The notes under the pieces were generated by a model, which was given only the letters and a program-made list of their open reading frames with translations, had not been told where the DNA came from and did no database searches. A DNA stretch of 64,000 nt from Amaranthus tricolor (Eukaryota; Streptophyta; Magnoliopsida; Caryophyllales; Amaranthaceae): the NCBI RefSeq assembly GCF_026212465.1, contig NC_080053.1:19629273-19693272 (forward strand), given 5' to 3'. Position 1 is the first letter of the stretch. Every line of letters starts with the position of its first letter. Positions 33,631 to 43,464 of the stretch are shown here, in pieces. Made by a program: the position numbers and the translations under genes.

Positions 33631-35722
33631 CTATTCAGGGCCTTGCCCTTGATCAGTTTGCCATTGATCATATAATTCTCTACAATCATTAAGGTATATT
33701 TCTAACGCATGTCGTTGACGGGAGTTCAAATCCGCAAGCCGCGTAGGTAGTCTTGCCACTGGAGAGAATCGACTGGCCCATTCTTTCGCGAACTGAAAAC
33801 ACAACAGTACAATGTGCGTTATTAAATCATTAAATAAAAGAAACTTGAAAAAAATTTATAATAAAACTCACGTAATCAGATCTGCTCTGACCAGGACCAG
33901 GACCGGAAGCCAGCAATTCGTCTCGGGATATGTACGGGTGCGAGCAAACTCTGAACCATTCAACGTAATTAGGTTCAGTCTCTAAAGGAACAGTAGCCCG
34001 TCGAAGTCCCTGCTCAACAAGGCGGCCACTGTAGGGGAACCTACTCCACGCCTCCACAAATGCAGCAGCAGAAGAAGGAAAGGTCACGGAGTAGGTTCCG
34101 TGTGCCGATCGAAGAGCCTTGGCTGGTCTCATAGGAGCTGGAGGAATAGACTGCACGAACCCAATCTGTCGCAATGCCCGCTCCGGAAAATACACCTCCA
34201 CAACATCAAAGCAGGTGATACCCCCGATGACTGTGGTGCGTGGGTGCTCATGCAGCAACGCAGTAGCTCCACAATTGTAGGGAGTCCATTCAACCTGCTT
34301 ACAGGCCAAGTTAAAAAACAAATTTCCTACACATAAAAAACAACATGCATGACAAAATGTAATGTAAAATACCTGAGTCTCTGTCATTGAGTCCAGAACC
34401 TTGCGGAATGATATCAACCTGTCCAGCTCACGACCTACTTTCTTCGGCGTCCACATCTCCGCCCTAGTCGTGTTTGGCACATCATCTCGGCGAGGATGAG
34501 GGCGGAAAGCGGGGAAGTACTCATAGATCCATGTCTGGAGCAATGTGAGGCATCCAGCAATGGTCTTGCAACCAGCCCTAGATGCCATTCCGAGCTGCCT
34601 GTACAAGAACGCCAAAGTCACCGCACCCCAAGCCACGTCCTGTTCATCGTCGTTGACGACAACTATCGAGTGAGGTCGCATGCCAGTCCTGGTCTTATCC
34701 GCCAACAAGGTAGAGCCAATGACAGCCATGTAGTACGCTGTGGTCTGGGTATCCAAGGCATGCGACCTATGACACAGCCGCATCAGTTCAGCAACGCTTA
34801 TGCATCCGCTGGTGAATGAACCTTTACGTCGAAGCTCAGACAGAGGCTCGCCGACCAGATTGGTGATACCAACCTCCCACTCCGCCTCCGAATTCTCAGC
34901 CGGCAGAGAACCATCAATAGAAATGCCCAATATGCGTTGCACGTCGTGCAACATAATCGTCATCTCTCCCCAGGGCATGTGAAAGGTGTTCGTATCCGGC
35001 TGCCACCTCTCGACGAACGCCGATATCAAAGCAGAGTCGATGTGCTGGTGCATAATGACCGGTAGTCGACCGAGGGAAGTGGAAGGTAGAAAATCGACTA
35101 GCTCAACGGACAAATCCCTCAATCCGATGATGGACTCCACCGGTCTCTTCCTAATACGGCACTCCAGAATCGGAGGCGTACGCTCGGAGCCGTCATAAAT
35201 AAGTTTAGCTATGTGCCCGCCATAGCTAGGGATCAGTCGCGTATCTGTCGGCCCCCCGGGCTGGGGTGATGTCACTAACCAGTCTGTGTTAGTGGACTGT
35301 GAGGGCCTGCCCCGTGGCGGCTCATTATCGACAAAACTTCCTCCTGCACGCTCAGATGCGGCGGAAGAACTAGGGCCGCCACGGGCAAATCTGCCTTAGG
35401 GGCCACGAACTATAGTTCAGTCCAATGGGGCAGGCTCAGGACCTTGGAACTGAACATCATCAGCATCGTTATCATCATCACTATAAACCCCCCAACTACT
35501 CTGGAGGCTATCAGCCTGGTCATCAAAATGAGTACGCACTTGGTTCAGCGTACTCGACCTTTGGGCCTCACTGTGTCTGGCCGCCTCTTCCTGCCTAGCC
35601 CTCCTAGCAGAACCCGTGACCCCTCTCTCATGCGGGTCCCCTCTGAGTAAGGTAGGCCTAGAACTATTACCTCTCAACAATTGCCTAAAAAAACCCTTTC
35701 CTTTTCCTTGATTACCAGCCAT
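33631..35722 (-). pseudogene. E1 plant mobile domain (PMD, MAIN-like) gene with two stops
   Basis: Exons on the minus strand are 35722-34373, 34294-33872 and 33792-33631, joined in phase 0 across 78- and 79-bp introns. The protein would have a basic N-terminus, an acidic stretch (DDDNDADD) and a PMD (markers LVDFLPSTSLGRLP, TNTFHMPWGEMTIMLHDV and WTPYNCG). PMD proteins such as Arabidopsis MAIN and MAIL1 act in the nucleus in silencing and meristem maintenance; transposon PMDs have no clear job. E1 has TGA at 35417-35419 (Trp codon in E2) and TAA at 35396-35398 (Glu codon in E2), so its product would stop after about 101 residues. Confidence 0.85.
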
Positions 35723-36120
35723 TTTCTACAATTTTTTACGGTTTCATTCAATATTATAAATAATAATATTTCTAAATACATAATAATCATTAATAAAATA
35801 TGGAAAAAAATAACAAAAAAATAACAAAAAATTATTAACATTTAATTAAAAAAAATATATACAAAACATAAACATATATTTAATAATAAATAAAAATAAC
35901 AATAACAATAATAATAATAAAATTAATAATAACAACATTAACATATATTTAATAATACAAAATTAACAATCACAATAATAATAATAATATTAATAATAAT
36001 AACATTAACATATATTTAATATTAACAAAAATAACAATACAATAATAATAATAATTAAATTAATAATAATAAAATTAATAAAATACATACGGAAAAAATA
36101 AAAAAAATAAAAAAATTTAT

Positions 36121-36216
36121 AGGAGTCGCCCAGATCTGGGTGGCTCGACCCCGGTTCAGTCGCCTAAAATTAGGCGACTGAACCGGGGTCCAGTCGCCCA
36201 GATCTGGGCGACTCCT
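36121..36216. repeat. right palindromic module 1 of E1
   Basis: About 96 bp, from AGGAGTCGCC to GGCGACTCCT, with an inner inverted repeat around GTCGCCTAAAATTAGGCGAC. A-rich sequence precedes it and a T tract follows. Lies in the predicted 5' leader intron of the PMD gene (35726-36566). Confidence 0.88.
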
Positions 36217-36421
36217 TTAATTTTTTTTTTTTTTTTTCGTGATTAAATTTAATTACAAATAACTTAATTTATTAATAAAAATCAGGTTTTTTTTTTAAAT
36301 TTCAAACTTTAAATATATTTTTCCTAAATATAAGGAAAAAATTAAAAAACAAAAATTTTTATATATACAAAACATAAACATTTATTTAATAATAAATAAA
36401 AAAAAAATAAAAAAAAATAAT

Positions 36422-36518
36422 AGGAGTCGCCCAAATCTGGGCGGCTCGACCCCGGTTCAGTCGCCTAAAATTAGGCGACTGAACCGGGGTCCAGTCGCCC
36501 AGATCTGGGCGACTCCTA
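36422..36518. repeat. right palindromic module 2 of E1
   Basis: Nearly the same as module 1 and followed by the same CGTGATTAAATTTAATTAC sequence, so the two modules belong to a roughly 300-bp tandem duplication. Both lie in the PMD leader intron. Confidence 0.88.
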
Positions 36519-36668
36519 TAATATATTTTTTTTTTCCGTGATTAAATTTAATTACAAATAACTTACCTCGATTGATAAATTCCGGATTGAACTTAATTTT
36601 TGCTCCCAAATTTTGCTTTTGTATGTTGGTTTTTAGTTGTAGTGAGAGTATCTTTAGTGTGATTGTGG

Positions 36669-36679
36669 TTTATATAGAG
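36669..36679 (-). promoter_or_regulatory. putative TATA box of the E1 PMD gene
   Basis: Inverted, it reads CTCTATATAAA, a strong plant TATA box, next to the right terminal repeat and about 100 bp upstream of the leader intron donor. Confidence 0.5.
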
Positions 36680-36681
36680 TA

Positions 36682-36791
36682 TTTTAGCTTCAATGGCATA
36701 ATTGTAATTTTTTCAAAAACCAAGGGCAATATGGTAATTTACTAGGGGGGTGGCGAAAAAATGAAAAGGGTGGCGAATTATAAGGATTGGG
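36682..36791 (+). repeat. right terminal inverted repeat of E1
   Basis: Ends ...GGTGGCGAATTATAAGGATTGGG with two GGGTGGCGAA motifs, the inverse of the left end. The target duplication ATATGAAA follows. Confidence 0.85.
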
Positions 36792-36799
36792 ATATGAAA

Positions 36800-37312
36800 T
36801 ACTACATCTACATTTTTTATTTTGGCTATGTTAAAATGTTGCTTTGTTTCTTGTATCGACCAGGATAACTACATTTGATCTTGTTTTCTACTGTGCTTAG
36901 CCACTAATGATTATAGTTGTGCTGTTCTCATCCCACTGACCTCATCACACTGCCCATTTCACACTGCCCATTTCACACTGGCCTTGCCCCTTTTCAGCTC
37001 TTGGCCGGCATATTTAGACTGTTAACCTGTACAAAACAAGAAGCAGACAAAGCAGCCCCAAAACAATACCAAAGAGTACATCCATTTTAAACAATAGACT
37101 CTAGGTTCATCATTGCAGCTGGTCTTTCACCAAACTCAGAATCCTGTTTGGTTAGTATAGTCGCTGACAATAAACAGATGATGTCTGGTCTTTCTTGTAT
37201 TTATTGTGATCCAAGTTTATGAGGGATGTGCACACTAGGATTACCTAAGACTATTAAGCTCGCTTTGATTAATTGAGATGATGAACTTCATATGATTGTC
37301 ATTATTAAATAT
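36800..37312. other. intergenic DNA, nothing recognised
   Basis: Non-coding. A short direct repeat CACACTGCCCATTTCACACTG is present at about 36947-36979. No gene or bounded element was identified. Confidence 0.5.
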
Positions 37313-37795
37313 CAATTAATTAACGAAAAATTTACCTCGAATAATCCAACATTTTTATGATTTTTTTACAATAATTTCAACTATAGATTAATCATGAATA
37401 ATTTTAACTTTAGGGAGTGTTTGCCTAGAATGAACTTAGGTAACCTGACGACCTGTTATAGCAAGTTTTATTTTTTTTAGAAAAAGATAAATTAAAATAA
37501 AATGTCAAAAAAAACGTTAAAAAGATGTTTTAAAAAATTTCTATTTTTTTTATTATTTAGAACTTTTTATGTAAACTTTTAAAATTTTTCACTAATTTTA
37601 CATTAATTTTCAGTTTACTTTTTTGGTGAATTATCTACTATAACAGGTCATCAAGTTATCAGGTTACCCAAGTTTACTCTAGACAAATAACCCTTAAACT
37701 TGGGATTATTCACGATTAATCAATCGTTAATATTATTGTAGGAAAATTATGAAAATGTTAGATTATTCTAGGTAATTTTTCCATTAATTAATTGG
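37313..37795. mobile_element. foldback MITE with arms of about 150 bp
   Basis: The left arm starts CAATTAATTAACGAAAAATTTACC and the right arm, inverted, CAATTAATTAATGGAAAAATTACC. The match continues through AATAATCxAACATTTT, TTAATC(A/G)TGAATAAT and the inner GGTAACCTGA and GACCTGTTATAG motifs. The centre is about 150 bp, AT-rich and non-coding. No target duplication was fixed, so the superfamily is uncertain. Confidence 0.65.
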
Positions 37796-38109
37796 CTTTG
37801 TATTATCTTATGTGCACAAATGGATTTTCAACTCTACTATTATTTTCTTAAATTATTTTCAAACTTAATTAGCTTAAGTGATGGAGTTGGAATGGTTTAA
37901 TTTTCTAATTTTGAGCGTTTCTCTTGTGTTTTTCTTACATTCTTATTTTGCACGTTTAATCGCTTGGCCTAAAAAGTAGTTATTGAATTCTTATATTTTT
38001 ATAGTTGTTTAGTTTGAGTTTTTTTTTCTTAAAAGTGTTTTCGAAAATTAGACATTATATGAGACGTTACATATGCATACTGCATGTTACTCACATATTT
38101 TAACCTATA

Positions 38110-38285
38110 CAATTGGGTTAGTAAATTGTATCAAAGTGAATTAGATATGATATATAAAGGAGGAAAAAAAAAGATTATGCTTCTTAATCAAGGGACTTGA
38201 CCTTTATAAGTAAGGTTTGTAATGTACTTGGGTGTGATTCTAAATTCTAATACTCGTGAGTTGATATTGGTGATCAGATATTTGT
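38110..38285 (+). repeat. dispersed repeat, diverged copy of 8165-8335
   Basis: The same ordered motifs as the earlier copy (TATAAAGGAGGA, CTTAATCA, TAAGGTTTGTAAT, TTGGGTGTGATT, GAGTTGATATTGGT). Unidentified family without obvious ends. Confidence 0.45.
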
Positions 38286-38681
38286 TAGCATGAAAATATT
38301 TGCCCCAGGGCGAATCTAACGTGATATAAGTGAGATCCAACTCTTATTACTAAAATAAAAAAACATTTAAATGTCAAAATCTTAGAAATACCCAAATCTT
38401 ATATTCCTGCACTAATATAGAAACTCGTGCAATGCAGGAAGCTATTAGATAAAATGGTATAAAATATAGATTTTAAATAGATATGCAATTACATGTTAAT
38501 AGTATAAAATTATAATATATTTTATAAAATAGATAGAGGATTTTATAATATATAGTGTTTTTAATGAAAAGAATCAAATTGTTAATATAAGTATTAATTA
38601 AAGTTCTTATACTTTTTAACGCAAATCTGGGTAATCTTCTAACAACGTTTTATAATGATCTTTTGTCATTCTTAAGATGAT

Positions 38682-39388
38682 TTTTTATAAGGGAAATTCC
38701 ACATGGTAGCATCTAGATTTCATGAAACGCCAGTGGTAGCACTTTTGTAAGATTTTTCCACATTGTAGCATCCAATTTATGCACTATCTAACTACTGCAG
38801 CATTTTCCGTTAAATTTTTGTTAATTTCTGTTTAATTCATTATTTTGTAAGATTTTTCTACATGGTAGCATCCAATTTTTGCTCTCAAATGTTTAATTCA
38901 TCATTTTAATGTTTAATTCAACGATTAATTTATCAATGCCCTTAAATGTTGTAACAATTTTATTTTCATTCAAATTATTGGCATTATAAAGTTCGAAAGG
39001 TGCATTACAAACACTAATAAATAATTCAAAAGACGCATTTTATAAGCTCAAAATGTGCATTTCATAAGTTCAAAAGGTGCATTCCAAGCATTAATACAAA
39101 TCTACTTAATCGTTACAACATTTAAAGGCGTTAATAAATTAATCGGTGAATTAAACGTTAAAATGGTGAATTAAATATTTGAGAGCAAAAACTACATACT
39201 ACCATGTGGAAAAATCTTACAAAATGATGAATTAAACGAAAATTAACAAGAATTTAACGGAAAATATTACGGCAGTTAGATAGTGTATAAACTGGATGCT
39301 ATTACCATGTGGAAAAATCTTACAAAAGTTTTACCACTGGCGTTTCATGAAAACTGGATGCTACTATGTGAAATTTCGCTTTTTATAT
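38682..39388. mobile_element. MULE-type MITE between E1 and E2
   Basis: A 689-bp element (38691-39379) with terminal inverted repeats of about 260 bp (38691-38953 and 39112-39379) beginning GGGAAATTCCACATGGTAG; the right end, inverted, starts GCGAAATTTCACATAGTAG. The 9-bp flanks TTTTTATAA and TTTTTATAT match at 8 of 9 positions. The GGGAAATT start resembles the MITE in copia C. The centre carries several AAAGGTGCATT repeats and no coding region. Confidence 0.8.
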
Positions 39389-39675
39389 TATGTATTTTTT
39401 GTTTTTTGGTGAAATATTTTAAAAATTAAAATGATATCGAACAAGCTTTAATAATTAGTAAATACTTCAACATAAAAAAACAAATATATATTTTAAGAAT
39501 CTTTAGTTGGAAATTTTAAGTAACTTATAAATTCAAAAATATATTTATTCCTACAAAATTTAAAAACATTATATAATGTGATATGCAACTCATATATTAA
39601 GAAATAAATTAATGTTAATTTTAGTAAAAATTATACTATATGGCATCCTTATGATGTCTTTTTACCATTTCTTAT

Positions 39676-39790
39676 GGGTGTTGCTATTTTTCGCCACCCC
39701 TTTTCATTTTTTCGCCACCCCCCTCCAAAATTACTTAATTGCCCCTGGATTTAAAAGAATTACAAAAATGCCATTGGAGTTAAAAAATAA
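39676..39790 (+). repeat. left terminal inverted repeat of E2
   Basis: Same as the E1 left end, starting GGGTGTTGCTATTTTTCGCC with two TTCGCCACCC motifs. Confidence 0.85.
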
Positions 39791-40026
39791 TTAATAAATG
39801 TAAATCACGCTTAATAACACTATTAAGAATTAATGAGGATGATTTGTCTATATATATCGAACTCTGAGATGCGTTTGAAATACGAATTGAAACACGGTAC
39901 TATCTCACTAAAAACTGGTACTATCTCTCTAAAAAGTGTTAAAGAAGTTGTAAGGCGTAGTTGGTTGAATATGGCTAACGAAAGCGACTATGAGTCGGAT
40001 GCGGTACGTAAAATTGCCGTTCGAAG

Positions 40027-40227
40027 AAAAAAAAAAAAAAAAAACAAGTCGCACAAATCTGGGCGACTGAACCATGGTCAAGTCGCACAAATCTGGGCGA
40101 CTGAACCGTGGTCCAGTCGCACAAAACTGGGCGACTGAACCATGGTTCAGTCGCCCAGTTTTGTGCGACTGGACCACGGTTCAGTCGCCCAGATCTGTGC
40201 GACTGCTATTTTTTTTTTTTTTTTTTT
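40027..40227. repeat. left palindromic module of E2, inside transposase intron 1
   Basis: Ten alternating AGTCGC/GCGACT half-sites (40047-40204) between 18 A and 19 T, within the predicted intron 40004-40804. In E1 the two tracts are both longer (26 and 24), so the two arms change length together. Confidence 0.9.
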
Positions 40228-40259
40228 AAATTTACGTATTTTTAAATTATTTTTATAAT

Positions 40260-40682
40260 TATTGTTAGTATTATTATTGTTGTTGTCATTATTTTAATTT
40301 TTATTGTTGACATTTTTATTTTTTAAATTTTTTAATATTTTAATTTACGTAATTTATTTATTTATTATTGTTATAATTATTATTATTATTGTTGTATTTG
40401 TTGTTATTATTATTATTATTATTATTGTTATTATTATTATTGTTATAACTATTATTTATTTATTTATTTATTATTGTTATAATTATTTATTTATTTATTA
40501 TTGTTATAACTATTATTATTATTGTTATTATTTTTCTTGTCATTATTTATTTATTTTAAATGTTTTTAAATTTTTTTTGTTAACGTAATGTTTTTATTAT
40601 TATTAAAATTATTATTGTTATTGTCATTATTAATTTGATTTATCGTTATCTATTTATTTATTAATATTATTATTATTATAAA

Positions 40683-40722
<40 letters not shown>

Positions 40723-40775
40723 GTTGTTGTTGTTGTTATTATTAATCCAAATATTATTATTGTAGTCATTAATGT
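40260..40775. repeat. ATT/ATTT-type microsatellite in E2 transposase intron 1
   Basis: Same low-complexity tract as in E1, slightly shorter. Non-coding. Confidence 0.85.
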
Positions 40776-43464
40776 ACTTAATTTATATCATTTCAAATGT
40801 GCAGGAGTTTGAAAATTTTGGAGACAACGTAGACTACTCCGGTCGCTTTGTTACGGATAGGGAATTTATCTCCATAGATGAGTTACATAGTTGGGCCGAT
40901 GCGATAGCAATTACAATCGGTTTTCTATTTACACGTGCTTCTTATAAAAAGAAAGAAGGACGTTCCAGAGTTAGTTGTTATTTAAGATGTCACCGCTATG
41001 GTAAACTTAGGGGTGATGTAGATAATGTAGATAATGCTGCCCGACCTGGTTCTAAAAGTAGGAGTTGTGGGTGTAAATTTATGATTGTAGGAAGTAGTCG
41101 TAAACCAGGAGAAAGACCTTGGACGGTAAGGGTGTGTCCTGGTGTAAAGGGAAAACATAACCACCCGTTCTTGGTGTACAGAGATGGTCATGTAAGGGCG
41201 AGGATTAATGTAGATATTCGGGAGCACATACGACAGCTTAGTGCAACCGGAATGCAACCGGCCTTTATTATGAATTCTATTAGAGATAATTTTCCTGGTT
41301 TTTATGCTAGTATGAATCAGATATATAATATTAGGCAATCAATAAGGAGAGATTAAATGGAGGGCAGGACTCCCCTTCAACACTGTCTTCATATGGCCAC
41401 AGAACATAATTATGTGGTCTGGACAGAGTTGGATAATGACGGGCACTTGAGCAGACTTTTAATTGCAAATCCTACTTCAATCCAAATGATACGTACGTGG
41501 CCGTATGTTGTGCTGATAGATACAACGTACAAAACGAACAAATCAAAGTGGCCACTATGTGAAGTCATCGGAATGACGCCAACAAATCACAACTTCTTGG
41601 TTGCATTTTGTTTGATGCGAGATGAGGCGGCTGTGTCGTACTCGTGGGTGCTGCAGGGATTGAGAGATATTTTCGGCAGTGCTCAGACTCCTAGCGTCAT
41701 TGTAACCGATCGTGACGAAGGTTTATCTGCAGCTATTCGTGACGTCTTCCCAGGTAAAAACGCTATGTGAGTTCATTATTGTGGTTATATCTATTGATAA
41801 TGTCTTAATTACGTTCACTGTTTTGTTTAATGTAGATGTACGTCATTTGTTATGCACCTGGCATATTGGCAACGATGTTGAGAACATGGTGGACAAGTTG
41901 TGCGGCGGCAAGAAAAATCAACAAGGGCAGTTATTTAGGAAAAGTAGATGGAACCCCTTGGTTGAAAGTGCTACAATCCGGGAATATGAAAAGAGATGGG
42001 AAGGGATCGTCACTACGTGGTCGGTTAGGAACCGAAGGGTCGTTCGGTATTTGACTGGAACATGGATTCCACTTAGAGAGAAATTTGTGCGTGCGTGGAC
42101 GAATGATGGTTTACACTTTGGTAACCATACTACCAGCAGAGTGGAAACGCGAACGCCAATGACAAAGAGTACTTTCAATCTCTGGTCGATGAAGTCCTTA
42201 AATCTGATCCCGCTTTTGTTCGCCGAATGGCTGAGGTACTTGAATATGAATTACACCCAGATGGTGCGGATATACCTGAGCCTTACGCTAGTCCACCGAG
42301 AAAGAGAAGACCAAGCACTAGTAAAACCATGAGAAGGAGAAAAAGTTCATTTGAATATAGCCGATCATCTTCTCGTGGTCGAGGGTCTAGATCTTCTTCC
42401 CGCGGGAGATCAAGTGGCAGATCTAGTGGCCGAGAGACGCAATCTTCAGTAGGAATTAAGTTCAGTTTCAACTTATCCGGTAATTGAATTAATTTTTAGT
42501 TTTTTTCATTAATTATTTGTTATTGTGGTTATATTAACTTAATTTACATTTATTGTAGATGATCCAGGAGGTCGTGATTTCTCACAGTTTCCATGGCCTG
42601 ATTACATCCCATTCATGCTTCCTCCTTATTTGTTCGACTGGATTGATGTGTTAGGTGATGGTAACTGTGGATTTAGAGCAATTGCCGTCACAGAGCTGGG
42701 AGGCGAGGAAGCATGGCCTATTTTAAGACGTGCTATGAGTATGGAAATGCAAATGAACAGAGCGCAATACCTAACTTTGTATCTATCTCATGAGTCACTA
42801 GACGAGTCAATATTCAGAGTAGGTTCACACACCGATGGACCTGCTCCTTTCATGCACTGGTTCGATGCACCGATGGCTTTCTACTCTGCAGCAACGTTTC
42901 TTAACATTGCCATTGCTTTTTATGGTTCTGCTAACGGTGATTCATTAAACAACTGTTTGATTCTTCCTTTAATAAAATCACAGGCCGCGAGAAGTGTAAA
43001 TAAACTAATACATATACTTTGGGTTAATCGAAATCATTTTGTTCAACTTTTTATGAACGACGATTCATCCCCTCTGCCGCCGATCCACCCACGTTGGAAA
43101 CAAGCAGCTGACAATTTCGCGAAAGATCTTGACACAAATTTCACTACGAGGATTATGCTGTGGAATAATCTACGCGGGGTACCCCCACCAACAAATAACA
43201 CCGCTGACGATGCTGTAAATTTAGATACTCCATAGAATTTATACACGACATTCATTAGAAGTTGTATATAATCCATAATTATACTACAGTGTGTGATGTT
43301 AACAATTTATTTATTTCTTTGATTAATAGGAGGAATTTATAATGCTGGTAGACAAATATACATGTATTTGTGTGATGTGGGTTAGTGTGTATATTTATGT
43401 AAATTAAATGCAATCATTGACGAAATTAAATGCAATAAATAATGTAAAATAGTTTCAGTACAGA

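Larger units (their letters stand above)
35726..36566 (-). other. predicted 5' leader intron of the E1 PMD gene
   Basis: The donor on the minus strand is CGAG/GTAAGT (36566), an excellent match. The acceptor TTGTAG (ending 35726) is 3 bp before the ATG. The intron would be 841 bp and holds both right palindromic modules. The leader exon upstream is non-coding. The acceptor lacks a strong pyrimidine tract. Confidence 0.6.
29781..36799 (+). mobile_element. MULE E1: MuDR-like transposon with transposase-OTU and PMD genes
   Basis: A 7003-bp element (29789-36791) flanked by the 8-bp duplication ATATGAAA (29781-29788 and 36792-36799). Imperfect terminal inverted repeats of about 110 bp each carry two TTCGCCACCC motifs about 22 bp apart. 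Two convergent genes start near the opposite ends: transposase-OTU rightward and a PMD gene leftward, the layout of maize MuDR. Each gene has a first intron full of palindromic modules. The coding genes are damaged (transposase: TAA plus frameshift; PMD: two stops). Nearly identical to E2, 9.8 kb downstream. Confidence 0.93.
39971..43235 (+). pseudogene. E2 FAR1-like/MULE transposase fused to OTU protease
   Basis: Exons are 39971-40003, 40805-41753, 41836-42479 and 42559-43235, homologous to E1 with the same splice sites. Zinc-binding region, MULE core, Arg/Ser-rich linker and OTU domain (DGNC and NHFVQL motifs) are all present. The in-frame TAA is at 41354-41356, directly followed by an in-frame ATG, and the one-base frameshift is at 42142-42150, both as in E1. 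Only a handful of amino acids differ from E1 (for example Arg for Gly before RPSTSK, Val for Ala before PPPTNN). As annotated it cannot make a full-length transposase without readthrough or frameshifting; the OTU exon itself is open. Confidence 0.85.
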
